Assembly (NCBI RefSeq): GCF_000687475.1
Contig: NC_057316.1
Span: forward strand, 5,518,001 to 5,582,000
Direction: 5' to 3'
Length of the DNA: 64,000 nucleotides
From: Ustilaginoidea virens
Lineage: Eukaryota > Ascomycota > Sordariomycetes > Hypocreales > Clavicipitaceae
The notes under the pieces were generated by a model. The model searched no databases and was not told where the DNA came from. It saw only the letters and a program-made list of their open reading frames with translations. The position numbers and the translations under genes were made by a program. Shown in pieces: positions 22,949-34,973 of this stretch. The stretch's first letter is position 1, and each line of letters begins with the position of its first letter.

Positions 22949-25900
22949 CTATGCTTGCACGACGAGGTCTGCCGCGCTATGCATCAGCCGAGACACTCGG
23001 CTCTGACCAGCCTGCACTACGGCGCGGATGGACGTCAAAAGGAAAGGAAACAATGATGGAAAGTAACTGTACAGCATCGCGCAAATCATGACCAGAAGAA
23101 GGGGAATCTAAACCGTGTTAGCCAGCTGCAGGCCATTTCTGGAAGAATGGAGGCTCTCGCAAGCGCAAGCGCTACTTACCCAAATGAAGAAAAGGTTCCA
23201 ATCACTACCAAGACTCTTCAGCTTGATTTCCCGCGCTCGCAGGAACTGCTGCATTTGCTCCTGGGTCATGGCACTTTTGCCTCCAATCTTCAGCACTTCA
23301 GGAGCGTCTTCCTTGACCTCTTGCGACATCGTCTTGGACGTGGCCTCGTCGTACAAAGCGGCACACTTCATATCAGCCTCGGCCTCAGCCACGGCCCGGA
23401 CGGCAGATTCTTCCTTCCTGTCCAGATCCTTTTCCGGAAAGATGTCTTCGTACGCAGGGGGAGGCGCCGCCCCACCATTGTTCTTATACGATGAAATATC
23501 TTGATTCTCGCCGGAGGCACCCCCAGATCCAGGTCGAGGGCCAGACATGCCTGGCATCAGCTGTTGTACACGCTGCAGATAGGCTTGATAGTCGGGAAGC
23601 ATTGCCATTCCGGGCAAGGCTGGCATCTGGGGGAAGTGAGCAAAGTTTTGCAGGTGCAGAGTCATTGACTGTTGAAACTGATGGAGCTGTTGCTGCACCT
23701 GATCCTTAAGAGCTGCTGCTAATGCCGTTGTAGGCGATGCCATTCCGCCACCGGCCTGGCTTGGCTCATCATTGTCTAGCTCGATGGAGCCCTCCTCGCT
23801 TCTCATGACACTGGCTCGTCGCATTGTCAGATACATGTCCTCGTCTGGATCTTCGTCTTCCAAATCGTCCGATGTGTACTCGGGGCTTTCCTCGCTGGCA
23901 TCGGTATATATTGGTTCCTCGTGCGTGTGGGTTCTGGTGATTGGCTCCCATAATGATCGCAGAGAGGTCGCGCTGGTTGTGCGACTGTGAAGAGAACCGC
24001 CGCTTCGAGACCGCACATGCCTTTCTGAGTGACGGATGGCGCGCAAGACTGCCCGCGACTGCGCGACGTCGGCTGCTGTAAGGCTAGATAGGCTGCGAAT
24101 GGTAGGGTCAGCCCCAACAAGCATCAGACGTCTCACGATTTCCGGATGATTGTGGATAGCAGCCATGTGCAGAGCCGTGAATCCTCCCTTATCGCGAACA
24201 TTTGGGTTGGCACCCCGAGCGAGCAGAGCAGCGACGAATCGATGATAGCCAAGTGAGCAAGCCAGATGAAGCATGGTGTGTCCTGTAGGCCTCTTGAGAT
24301 CAAGACGTGTCTTGTGCGTGCTATCATCGAGATCAATCAGATCCAGGCACTTGAGGAGTTGCGACTCGAGATGCTCGTGGGAAGCAGTTGCATGGTTGAA
24401 CATGGGACCTCCGGGCGAAGGTCCTCCAGGACCACCACCGCCAGCCCAGGTAGAACTGCCATCATTCAGAATCCTGCGTGCCAAATCGCTGACGTCCACC
24501 AACTGTCCCGACATTTTGTGCCCGAGGACGGAAAGCGCAGTGCGAATGAGCTTATCTTCGTTGTCGTCAATGTACTTGAACGTGGGTGGTTGCTTGCCCA
24601 TGGAAAAGTTCTGGGGACCAGGGACGCCGTGGTGTTTGAACGTCACTGCAACAGTGCCTGCGACTGGCGAAGGCGGCAGCAAGCAAACCAGCGAAGAGTC
24701 TCCCCAGTACGTCGTAGTGGTGGCTTTTTGCTCGCCAAACCATACCTCCAGACCCTGGAAGAAAGCCGCGCCCAAGACGGTGACCTCTATGCCTCCGATT
24801 TTGGGCCCTTCGTTGGGAATGATTTTGTGCATGACCGGCGGCGCTCGAGCCTGGTTGACGCCAAGAGGCAGAGAGTACAGGTTTGCAGCCAGGCTCTGGG
24901 TGAACTGATTCTGTAGCCCATTGGCAATGTTGTTTCTTAGCCCGTTGGGACTGGGTGCACGGCTCGGGTGACTTGAAGCCGGCGCAGAGTACAGCTGCGC
25001 CAAGGGAAGGTTATCCATGCTTGCCGAGCGGGTGGAGAAGAATGGAAGCTGCTGTTCCGTGCTGCCCGGGGTTGGGGGCCCGTTGGCAAACACTTGTTGA
25101 CCGTTGGCAGCTCCGAAGACTTGGTCTGGCTGCTGGAACGGACTTGGGTTGGGGGAGAAGGGAGACGTTGCGGCAGACATCCGCGATGATGCCGACTGAG
25201 AAGCGGGAGGTGGTGAAGTGTCCAGCCTCGTCATTGTCAGTCCGTTGGGTACTCTCGAACTGCTCGACTTCCTCTTCTTGGCGGGACCGCCTTGGTTCGG
25301 CGAAGAAGGCCGGGAAAGGGTCCGACCCGTCACTGCGGCATTGCTCATCGTCGGCGTTGTTTTTCCGGAAGCCGAGCTTTGGAACGGTGACTGTCCGCTG
25401 CGCGTGGTGGAGCTGTCACTGCTTGCTGGCGGAGCCTGAAATGCTCCGTTTTGAGCGCCAGGCATCATGTGGCCAATGTCCATGGCTTGTGGGACGTGAA
25501 TCGGTATGGTGGTTGAGGTGACAGCCTCTGATACCTGAGGGGTCGTGACTTGAGCCATCGGGTGGGTTTTGTGGTCGTCTGTGATCATGATTGGGTTCGA
25601 CATGGCCTGCGCGATGACGCGGTCTTGGAAGTCCTTGATTGTGAAAATGACGTTGAATCCCATCTTCTCGCCGTGATGTCTGCAGTAACACGCAATGCGC
25701 ATGGGCGCGTCAATCTGCATGGCGCGTGAAGGGGCCAATGGGTCATGGCGACCAATGACACCCTTGACAGCGCTGGGGGATTGCCATTCCTTGACTTCCT
25801 GGGTGTTGAAGACAATTATGCGCCGTTCCTCATCCTGACTCCAGACCTTCTCCTCATCAGGTTTCTTTATCTTCTTCCGCGCAGCTCGCTTTCTTTCTCT

Positions 25901-27363
25901 CGTGATGCAGCCATTGCAGATGCGGACGTCTCCTCCGTTTTGCGGCGCGTTTGCCTCGTCATCGAGATTCGGCAAGTAACCCTGCGGAACGCTCGCGGCT
26001 CTTTCCAGTGCCTTCCTCTTCAAATCTCCAGACTCCATTGCGCTGGTGCAAACCAAGCTGACGTAAAGCTCAAGGGTGTCGGAGGCGCGCTCAGGGCTTG
26101 GTCGGGCAAGAAGCTTCGGTTTGGAAATGGTATGAGCGGGCAAATGCAGCTTGGTCACACCGGGAGGCAGAGGCGACAGCGTCATCTTGATGGGAATCTG
26201 CGTCTCGACACGGCTCTTGAGGGGAGTCGGTAATATCTGCAATTCGTAACCCCCTGTAAAGTTGTAGGCTGCGTTGTTCTTGTTGCAGTCGTTGTAAAGG
26301 GGGATCGGTTGCGGCATAGATATATGTTGCCCTAATTGATTGCCGAAAAGCGACTGAGCGGGCAAGGCTTCAGGTGCTGTGGCGGCCGCGACGTCGACTC
26401 GACTCGACCAGATGGTGTTTCCGTTCATCTGACTTCCAAGAGGAGAGGGAGAGCTGAAGAAGGCGCCAGCGGGTGAAGAGGTGTGGCTCGCCACTATGAC
26501 GGACATGGGGGAGACCTCTCGTGAGGCAGGAGCCACCACTCCATTCGAAGGTGTGGAAAATTGCTGTTGTTTGTACTGATGAGCGCTTTTACTCAAGATA
26601 GAAGAAAAGAATCAAGAAAAAGAAAAAAAAGGACAGAGAGAGAGAGAGAGAACAGGATTCATCTTACCGAGCCCTGCTTTTTGTGACCCGTTGGCTTCGG
26701 TTTAGTCTTCTTGGCTTGGCTGGGCTTCTTGCCTTGACCAGACTTTTTGGCCTGGGTGGTCTTCTTCTGCGACTTATCTGCCTCAAGACTTGGCTTGGCA
26801 GGCAACGTCGTGTTGGTTTGGGCTGGGGGTTGAGCATCAGGACTTGCGGATGCGCTTTCAAAGTCGAAGGAACGGTCCATAAAGCTATCGTCTTGCTCGC
26901 CGAAGCCATACAGCCGTTCCATGGCGGACGCATCAGCCTCGCGACCGAACGGAAAGGTGCCGTCATCTTCGTGGAAGCCAGTGAAGCCAGCGTCTTCCCA
27001 ATCCATCTTTATGGAGGCGCTGTTGTCAGTGGTGGTGTCACGAGTTGTGGCTGGGGTCTCGGACGAGTGCGAGCTGCGTGTTCTCTTGGACGATGAGGCT
27101 GAGTCAGAAGACGAATCGTGGTATGAACCGTCGGGTGAGTCAGGGAAAGGGCCAGTGGTGGTGAGCTCTTGGGGGTTCAAAAAGGATTTCTGGTCGGTGG
27201 TGCCAATGGCTTCCAAGCTCTGCAGTGTATCTGGGCTGTTTGACAAGTCGAAGAGGCCGGAGGCGCCGAACTCATCGCCGGAGTATTCGTGAAACTCGCC
27301 GCTGGACATTCCTGCTCCCGCTATTAAAGGGCCTCCAGTGGCGGTGCCTCCCCCAGATGTCAT
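22949..27363 (-). CDS. Spt23/Mga2-type membrane-tethered transcription factor (IPT/TIG plus ankyrin repeats)
   Basis: By family, an ER-anchored precursor released by ubiquitin-dependent processing to activate fatty-acid desaturase and hypoxia genes. Three exons: 27363-26668, 26575-23180 and 23107-22949, giving 1416 residues. Order of parts: acidic/Ser-rich N-terminal activation-like region; a Lys/Gln-rich stretch before exon 2; the conserved Spt23/Mga2 domain with CNGCITRERKRAARKK (about residues 430-560); a disordered Ser/Pro region; an IPT/TIG domain (about 807-890, PNEGPKIGGIEVTVLG); two clear ankyrin repeats (about 990-1060, GHTMLHLACSLG and GFTALHMAAIHN); an acidic region. The last 159-nt exon encodes a hydrophobic helix IPLLLVMICAMLY with FPFLL, the expected membrane anchor. 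Without that splice the frame ends in an unconserved tail. The start used is the first ATG; upstream in-frame codons lack one. Confidence 0.88.
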
Positions 27364-27470
27364 GACCAGCAGACCAAGCCGTGCGCGTTTCGCCTGACTG
27401 TCGTTCACCAGCGATAAATCGAAGCCCAGCCAAAGGCAATCGCCTCAAACGTCTCCTTTTTTTTTCTTTT

Positions 27471-27509
27471 TGAAAAAAAAAAAAAAAAAAAGGGGGGGGG
27501 GGGGGGGGT
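27471..27509. repeat. Poly-A to poly-G junction near the Mga2-like start
   Basis: About 20 A followed by about 18 G on the plus strand, 110-150 bp upstream of the start codon. It is either in the 5' leader or the promoter. The G-run could form a quadruplex. Confidence 0.7.
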
Positions 27510-28250
27510 TACAATGTTCAAGCGGTTTGAGAGAGATGTCGGCACTGGGCAAACTTCGTGTGAATATATCAGTGCGGTGGTCGGGCGATTGAGTGTCAAG
27601 GCGGTCAAATAATTCCGTCGCCGAGGAGGTTATCACACAACAGTTGAATGTATGAACATGAGGCGAGACCAACAAGAGGCCAAACTGTATATTTACCAGG
27701 TATTGTAGTCGTCATTCGAAGAGAAGCGAAGAATTGTAAGAGTCGAGCAATTTCCGTGGGGAGTTTAGCGGGCGCGGTCTGAATGTTGTCGGTTCAAGCA
27801 AGCCAAAAAAGTCGGTCGAAAAACGCCACAAGCGACTTGACGTGTTCTTTCTCAGGGACCGACGGTGTTGGAAACCTGCTTCGCAAGGCGGAGGTGAGAA
27901 ACCGGGTTATGGCTCCCTGGGCTGCATAGGAGGCAGACAACGAAGCAGGAGAGGGCGTGGAAAATGTTCAAAGACTGGACCTAAAATGGGGGGGGAGGGG
28001 GGGGGGATGGAACGAGCCAGGCAGTGATGGTGTGAAGTTGGCCTGCTTGAATGGCCACGGAAGGGAAGGGATGGGTGGACGAGACCAACTTGAGCGAATC
28101 TCCTCCCGCGGGTTCGGATTTGGTGGTAGGCGGTGGACAAGGTGGAAAAAGGTGGGTTGGATAGGTCAAGCCTTTGCCACTGTCCGCTGTTAGTGTTTGG
28201 AAGATGTACCCAGGTACTTTGTTGTAGGTGTAGATGCCTGAGGTAGCGAG

Positions 28251-28304
28251 AGAGCGAGTGAGCGAGTGAGCGAGTAAGGAGAGAGAGAGAGAGAGAGAGA
28301 GAGA
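28251..28304. repeat. GCGAGTGA and GA dinucleotide microsatellite
   Basis: Four GAGCGAGT-type units followed by about a dozen GA dinucleotides. Confidence 0.75.
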
Positions 28305-31004
28305 GGCGCCGCGCATAAACAGGGCCCCAGCGTCAACTTGCGATAAAAAGCACCAGCGGGCCAGCCAGGCTGCCAAACAGCACTGAGAACCACCAGACCA
28401 CCACCCGCTTGATTCTATGAATTGAATTGGCAGTTGGCGGCACCTGGCCCGCTCTGATGGCTGCTCTGACTCCAGCGTGCTGATGCCCCATTATAGGCCT
28501 AGACTGGCTTGGCGGCGCTGGGGAAAAGGGTGGGTAAGAGGGTAAGGGGACAGGACTAAACGAAACATACATGTAGTGTTCTGAGGCCCTTTTTTTTTTT
28601 CTCTCTCTCTCTTTTTTTCCCAGGTGACCCAACGTAAAGGGATTATTACGCTTGTGGCCTTCAATTCTTCTGTCCAGACAGGAAGTCCAGAGTGCAAACC
28701 CACCCAAACCCAGTAACGGAAGGGTATATTGAAACGAGCGACAGCGACAGGGGCGTTACTCATGTTGGCTAGTGCGCCATCGTGCGTGGTGGACCTAGGC
28801 TGGCACTGTGCAACTAGACATAAATAGGATAGCCAGCTCGTCGCGGCGCCAGCACACCGTGCCGGGAAGCCCCACAGACTGCCTCGGGCAAATTCTCTTG
28901 CCATTACTTCAGCAGGTAGGTAAGCAGTCAATGGCTGGGAAACCCGCCCCCTCCCCCCTCCCCCCTCCCGCCTTCCCCTTGGATGTCTCGTCTCGTTGCC
29001 GGGTGCGCAGAGGTGCCAGCCGTGCGTGAAAGGCAGGACGGCCTCGGACGACCGGTCACGGATTTTCATTTGTGTTCTGCATGGGAGCGGCGGGGGTGTT
29101 ATGCACAACGGAAGCCGGCCCACCTATGAACCAGTGACGATCGTTATCCTGCAGATCTGGAGACAACTGACGCACCAGGAAGCCCAGGACTTGCCCGCCG
29201 CCAACAACCGCGCCACACCACCACTCCCCCCTCCTCCTTCCTCCTCCTCCTCCCCCTTCTCCTCCCCCGCCAACAACACGACAACCGCCGACTACTTGTT
29301 GGTTGAGCAGCTGGCTGTCGCACGTCTTGCCCGTCTTGCCCGCCGCTTGTCTTGCCCTCCCCAGCCACCCGGTCGGAATGTGCGGCAGCAAACATCATTT
29401 TCCCTGCTTCTTTTGCATTTCCCGTCGTCATTCTCCCGTGACTTACCGTACGCCAAATGCAGGTCCTGCAGGACTTAGGACATGGAAGCCCGCAACTCCA
29501 ACTCGTGGCCCGCTGAGCGGGTGTCCGTGCGCAGCGCGTATCAATACGTGGAAGCTGTCTGGTGCCTCCGTTCTCCAGCCAAAGTGCGGAGTACCTCCCG
29601 GGTAGGTAGGTAGCTGCTTGCTCCTCGGTGCCCCTTTGCTAGCGCCATTCGCTGCAAAGGAGGGTATTGACGGAGTCCGGGCTCTGGAGTACCTGCGGAG
29701 CAGCGCCTCGAGCAAGACCCTGATTTTATCAGGTGCGTTACCAGACATAACCCACGGCCGGCTGCGGGCCCATGTAGCCTGTGGGGGGTGAAACAGACGG
29801 GCCACGCTGCCGCTATTGACAACTTTGAACACTGCCCCTACACTGCCGCTACGCTGCCGCAGCCGCAGCCGCACAACGCAAGGGAAAAGGGGAAAAAAGT
29901 CTGCGGTGCGAGATTAGATCATGCTCTGCACGACACTTGGGGCTGATGACGGCTAGCAGCGACATTTGCAGCACACTGCGCAACTGGATTCAAATCCAGG
30001 CAGGGCTTTTCTGCTCATGGTTGGACATGGCACCTGACGTGCCCGACCAGAAGCGAAGCCATTTCTAATTCCACGCACCGAGAGGTACCCAGTACCCAGT
30101 ACCCAGTACCTACCTATGTACCTACCCACTACGGAGCACCGGCATGGCATCGTGGAAGAAACCTGGTCAAAGTCTGGTGCCCAGAAAGAACCATCGTCCT
30201 CCGGAGCCAAAAGCAAACGGCACGGGCCGGCTCAAACAGGGTGAATGCCGCCTCGTCTCTGCATAATTCCAATCCCCATGCCTGCAGAGTCTCCTCCCCG
30301 GCACGTAATAGACGCAGGCCGGATTCGAGAAATGGGCTGATCAGAGATAAGGCCGTCCCTCCCTCGTCCCTCTGCCAGTACGGAGTTATCATCGACCACC
30401 ACGACGGAGTTGCGCGGTACCTGGTGGTACGGTACATACCTTACGTACCGCACAGCACCCCTGCGTGGGCCAATTGAGCCAATTGACGCAATTGACCAGA
30501 TGGACGCAATCGCAAGCGCTATCGAATCTGAAAATAGCCGCTAATGCCTTCCCAGGAGCCTTGGCCCGGGATGCAACCCGCCCGCCGCCAATCTGCCAGT
30601 CTGCCAATAAACCAATAAACCTCTGCCCGAGTCCTGCGACAGAAAATGTCAATCATTTTCGGACCGACAGAGCTTAAATACCCCCAAGTACCCACTCCCA
30701 CCACCTTTGCTCCATGCCATGCCCATGGCCTGCCGTAGGCACCCATATTCGCCTTTTTGTACGGAGCCCACAGGGTTGGCGTCGTGGTCTGTGATGAAAC
30801 CCCGGAGCCTTGTCGAGCGGCTCGTTATCACGCACGGCCTGGGCTCCTTGCCGTGGTCGTGGTCGCTACCACCTGCCATCTACAACAGCGCCAGGGCGCG
30901 ACGTGCTTTTTCCCGACTCCTGGATTCCTGATGCCTCAAGTCCAAGCAAGCCGCCATCATCCATGCAAACATTGTCCGTCTGCTGACGACGGCCAATTCC
31001 CACA

Positions 31005-31057
31005 CCCAAACCCAAGCCCAAGCCCAAGCCCAAACCCAAACCCACAACGAGAACAAG

Positions 31058-31086
<29 letters not shown>
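31005..31086. repeat. CCCAAA/CCCAAG hexamers followed by AAAT tetramers
   Basis: Seven CCCAAR hexamers end near 31046. After a short gap come five AAAT/TAAA tetramers. Confidence 0.75.
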
Positions 31087-31088
<2 letters not shown>

Positions 31089-31867
31089 GGAGGGAGAAAA
31101 AAAAAAAAGGGTGGCAATGCAGTGAGTGATGGAGCCCACTGCCAAAGGGCAAGCATGATGGGTAACAAACGGAAGCGCCGGCATCGGAAGTCCCCCAACA
31201 TTAATTTCCGGATTTTATTCGACTTCTTCATAGGAGGTAGCTTTGCATCCGGACTTGCAGCTTGCTGGATTGATTCGGATGACCCTGCAGCGGGCTCGGA
31301 AAGCAGCTCGGACGGCGGACGGCGGGGACGTAGCATCGCCAACCGCAGCAGCTTACAACCATCACCTTCCTATGCATGAACAGTTGGCAGCTCCCAGCTC
31401 CCAGCTCCCAGCCCGCCCGTGCTGTGCAGCAATTATATACTTACTATTATGAGAGGAAAAATCAACCTCCTCTTCTGGGTTGCCAGTTGCCGTTCATGGC
31501 TAATTCCTGCCTTCTAGTGGCGTCCGGCGGGGCTTGTGGCGCACCCCCGCCGCACCGCCACCTCAATGTTCTCCTTCTTCGCGCACGTTGCGGGGGCGGA
31601 GAACCTGGCAACAAACTTCCAAGACGCGGGAGACAACTGAGCCCAGATCCTGTAATCCGTAGCCAAATTACGCATTAACAGCTGAGCATACTCCATCACC
31701 GTACACCGGAGAACGCCCAGCCAGCAGCTTAGCAAGAGGCGAGACCGAGGCTATGCAACCGGCTGCTTCTGCTCATCTGCCCATCTGCTCATCTGCTCCC
31801 GCCCGGCCAACCACCACCAAGAAGCATCGCGTGCAAACGCCAGACACCGACGACGACGCGTTCTCAG

Positions 31868-31903
31868 TTTCCGCCTCCGCCTCCGCCTCCGCCTCCGCCT
31901 CCG
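31868..31903. repeat. CCTCCG hexamer microsatellite
   Basis: About six CCTCCG units in tandem, non-coding. Confidence 0.8.
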
Positions 31904-32996
31904 GCCGCAGGGCAAGGGTCACCGCCAATCCTCAGAAAGGATGCAGGCATCCTGGATAAGCACAGTGGCAGTCATCTCCCGGCGATGGCAGCCCCGTTCT
32001 CGAAACCCCGTCACCGACAGATCAACCGAGACGCGCACCGACAATATTGCCTTTATGCCATCTCTACCAGCGGCAGCTTGACGCCACGAAACTGATAAAA
32101 CTCTACCATATTATGCCGCGGGCCCTTGTATTGCACCGTAGTAGGCAATGCCGCTTGCCAGCCGTCATTCGCCTCTCCAAAGGCATTTAGTTGTTGATCA
32201 ACTGCAACTCCCGGTCCGCCTGCCCATCACCCCTTGGCCGCAATTCCGTGCGTCGAGTCGTCCGTCGAACCAAGGTCTTTGCTCTTTTCCCCTGCGTGTC
32301 CGGCGCTGGATACAACGTGGGTATTGGCCATCGGAAGTTGTTTACTATGAGCTCGTCTTACTTCCTTCAGCCTATGCAGCAGGCGCGAGGATCCTCGAAT
32401 CGGATCCTTGCCGCGATCGGCCAGCTGGAGAGTCTTTGCAGCAATTAGGAGCAGCTCTCGGCTTTGCGGAAGAAATGATGACTTGGCGCTGCCGAAAGGC
32501 TCCAAAACGTGATTAAAGTACGCATACGCACGGTTATTCTAGAACCATTTAGTCCACAGCGACTCGATACGGCCACTGCACCCGAAACTCTGATATAAGT
32601 TGATGGATACTCCTTTTTTTTTTTATTTTTTCCCCTGGACCTCGAAGATCTTGGGCGTCTATAAGCGGAAACCAAGTCGCGATCCCGGTCTTATAGCAAT
32701 TAGATCAATGAAAGATGCTAGAGCTGGGAAATGGCTAGCTTGGCCGAGCAGTGGTGCTCGACCATCACTCTAGTGAGTTCAGCATCTATAATAGAGCCGA
32801 TGAGTGATATCTTGAGCGTTAATGCTGTAGATGACGCGTTATTCTTCCGTCTTGAACGCTGCTCAATTGAACCACCTATTGACGAGGGCACAACGAGGCC
32901 TATTTACAAGCCCGTGGCCAAATCTGCGGCCTCACAGCGCCTCGCAGCGTTGTAAATCCAGAACGTGCTGGTACTTGTATCATTATACTACCCAAG

Positions 32997-33064
32997 TTAG
33001 GTAGGTAGGTAGGTAGGTAGGTAGGTAGGTAGGTAGGTAGGTAGGTAGGTAGGTAGGTACCTTA
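32997..33064. repeat. GGTA tetranucleotide microsatellite
   Basis: About 15 perfect GGTA units, ending in GTACCTTAGG. It is the longest pure example of the TACC/GGTA words scattered through the window. Confidence 0.9.
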
Positions 33065-33555
33065 GGTTGTTCATATTCTGTTCATGTCTGGTACATATCT
33101 TCAATACGAGTTTTTGTATCGGCTAAAACCCTGGTCCGATGTAAAGCCTGCACCTTCGCACTTTCAAATCATCAAATCAACACTGGTGAACCTCCCTCCC
33201 TACACGAACAAATAAACACCCAGTAGCGGATTAACGAACCAGACACGCACTAGTAGCTGTACTCTTCGTGCAAGGTGCATGTGTTTTTCTATTTTCTGAC
33301 TTCTTCTCACATCTACACTACCGTCGCCACACATACACACAATATTACGACTTTGACTCCTGCGATAGCCTTGGAAGCGACTCTAACGCCTTGCATTATT
33401 ACTCCCAGCTTAAACCAAGTCAAGAGGTCACTTATGTGTAGAAGAAAGCGTGCGAAGGGTATCGTCACTACTGCGTGTTTACATGCTCTCCCTACGCCTC
33501 TCAGGACCTTTAAAACAGCGGCCTGCGATGACACGATCACTTGAACATGGGCTCA

Positions 33556-34348
33556 ACTCAAGAGACGAGTCGCAATCCGTAGCCGCTACGGCGAACCGGC
33601 TCATCCGGAAACTTTACCAGGCAGCCAAGCCGACAACGTACCCAAAATATGCTTTCGCCATCCGGCGTATGCGGACGGTGATAATATCCTCATCTCCAAG
33701 GCAGCACTGGACGAGGGCGGTATTCACTACGGCCACGGCATACACGGCCTGCGCTGTCCTGGCAGATTCCCGATATGACGGTTACCTATCCTTGTCATCT
33801 GCCGGCACCTCGATCGACTGTGAGCCAGATGAAACATTGACAGAACCAAACTATTACTTTCACGTGCCCGGAGTAGCACAATACGACCTTGTCGCCGACT
33901 TCAATCGTAGCGTCTTTCCTCATGGGAAATTTGCCCCCAGCATGGTTATGCGACAACGTCAAGATCTCCAGAGCTACTGGTCTACCTCGGCAAACGACTT
34001 GGGCTGGCATCGTCTTGTCGAGTTACCGACAGTACTTTGGGCACGGAGGCAGCCCGTCTACTTCCCGAGTCAGATGAACTTCAAGCTGTGGCACGCGCCG
34101 CCGTGATGATGCCTCCATGGGGCGATGGAGACATATTCGAGTCTGACGGTGATTGCGAGCCCAGGGGTCGTCCACCAAGACGACTATCCATCGATTCGGC
34201 TCCCTCATCTGCACCCCCAATATTTGTACAGCACATAGCGCGGCAGACGAATCTGGCAACGCAGCCAGCGCCAGCGCCAAAGATGGAAATACGCAACCGC
34301 GGGCTGGAGGCACAGATCGAAGCCATTCAGCATCCCTTTGAAGGTTAG
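33556..34348 (+). pseudogene. Decayed HNH-endonuclease-domain-like gene
   Basis: A chain of coding-like sequence runs through three plus-strand frames with no intron signals between them, so at least two frameshifts must have occurred. First part (about 33556-33775): KICFRHPAYADGDNILIS, then GGIHYGHGIHGL. Second part (about 33776-34000): DGYLSLSSAGTSIDC, NYYFHVPG and FPHGKFAP. Third part (about 34005-34348): CRVTDSTLGTEAARLLPESD. This order resembles fungal HNH-nuclease proteins with an N-terminal FRHPGY...GG...F region, a YYFHVP...WRFPH segment and a zinc/HNH motif CxxT...GTExAHLxP. The His expected in AHL is Arg here. The C-terminal half of the usual protein is not seen. The match is from memory of the family, so the name is tentative; the three-frame coherence is directly visible. 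Confidence 0.5.
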
Positions 34349-34973
34349 GTAGGTAGGTAGGAACCTTAGGTACTTGGCAAAAAGTGAACGCTACCTCCCG
34401 AGGAGTTCACAGACAGGCGCGCCCGACGCTTCGGATAGTAAACATCCGAGGTTTGACCACCACGCAGCCGGCCGTGGAATACACGCTTCAAGAGTGGAGC
34501 CTGCAGAGATGGCTGTGATGGTGAAGCTGAAGAACTGGCCTCACGCGTTATCGGGTCATCTATAGGAGAGACGGTACAGGCGTGTGCAACCAGCAATCGT
34601 TGGCGAAAATCCAGGCCGTATCTCCTTCCTGGCCTCATGTAACGATTTAGCGAGTGTATTGACGACGGACAAAATCAGGCATGAAGAGGAATTCTTAGTG
34701 GTAAATTGGTCAGCGTTTGAGCGAATAGATGACGCCGCAATCTCCACAAGCAAGTTCCAGCGACGAATTGTCCGTATGAATAAATAAGCAAGACAAGGCA
34801 ACGCACAGGCACACTCCACTTGCACCCTACAGGCCATCGTCGCGTTCTCCATCCCCGCGTTCTCCATCCCTCTGACGTCGCTTGAAGCCCCCATCGCGGC
34901 GACCGGAAATGACAGCAAGCCGAAAGCTGAATTCGAGCTATGCTACGGAGCACCGCCTTGTCCGTTGGCAGTG
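34349..34973. other. Intergenic region between the HNH pseudogene and the antiporter
   Basis: Non-coding as far as I can see. A GGTAGGTAGG word lies at its left edge, and the remainder is the 3' flank of the antiporter gene. Confidence 0.55.

Larger units (their letters stand above)
27364..33555. other. Long intergenic region upstream of the Mga2-like gene
   Basis: About 6.2 kb with no coding sequence I can support. The part next to 27363 is the Mga2-like promoter and 5' leader, with an adjacent poly-A/poly-G tract. The rest has several microsatellites, TACCTAGGTA-type words and TACGGAGTA-type words, but no tRNA or conserved frame that I could find. Confidence 0.55.

Noticed and set aside
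27364..27408. Extension of the Mga2-like protein to a GTG at 27408
   Set aside because: GTG is not a normal nuclear start in fungi, and the first ATG at 27363 begins in frame with phase-correct splicing.
29985..30005. tRNA T-arm-like sequence TGGATTCAAATCCAGG
   Set aside because: A local palindrome only; no acceptor stem, D-arm or anticodon arm can be built within 100 bp on either strand.
32735..32800. Sequence TTGGCCGAGC resembling a tRNA-Leu/Ser D-arm
   Set aside because: No matching T-arm or acceptor stem at the right distance.
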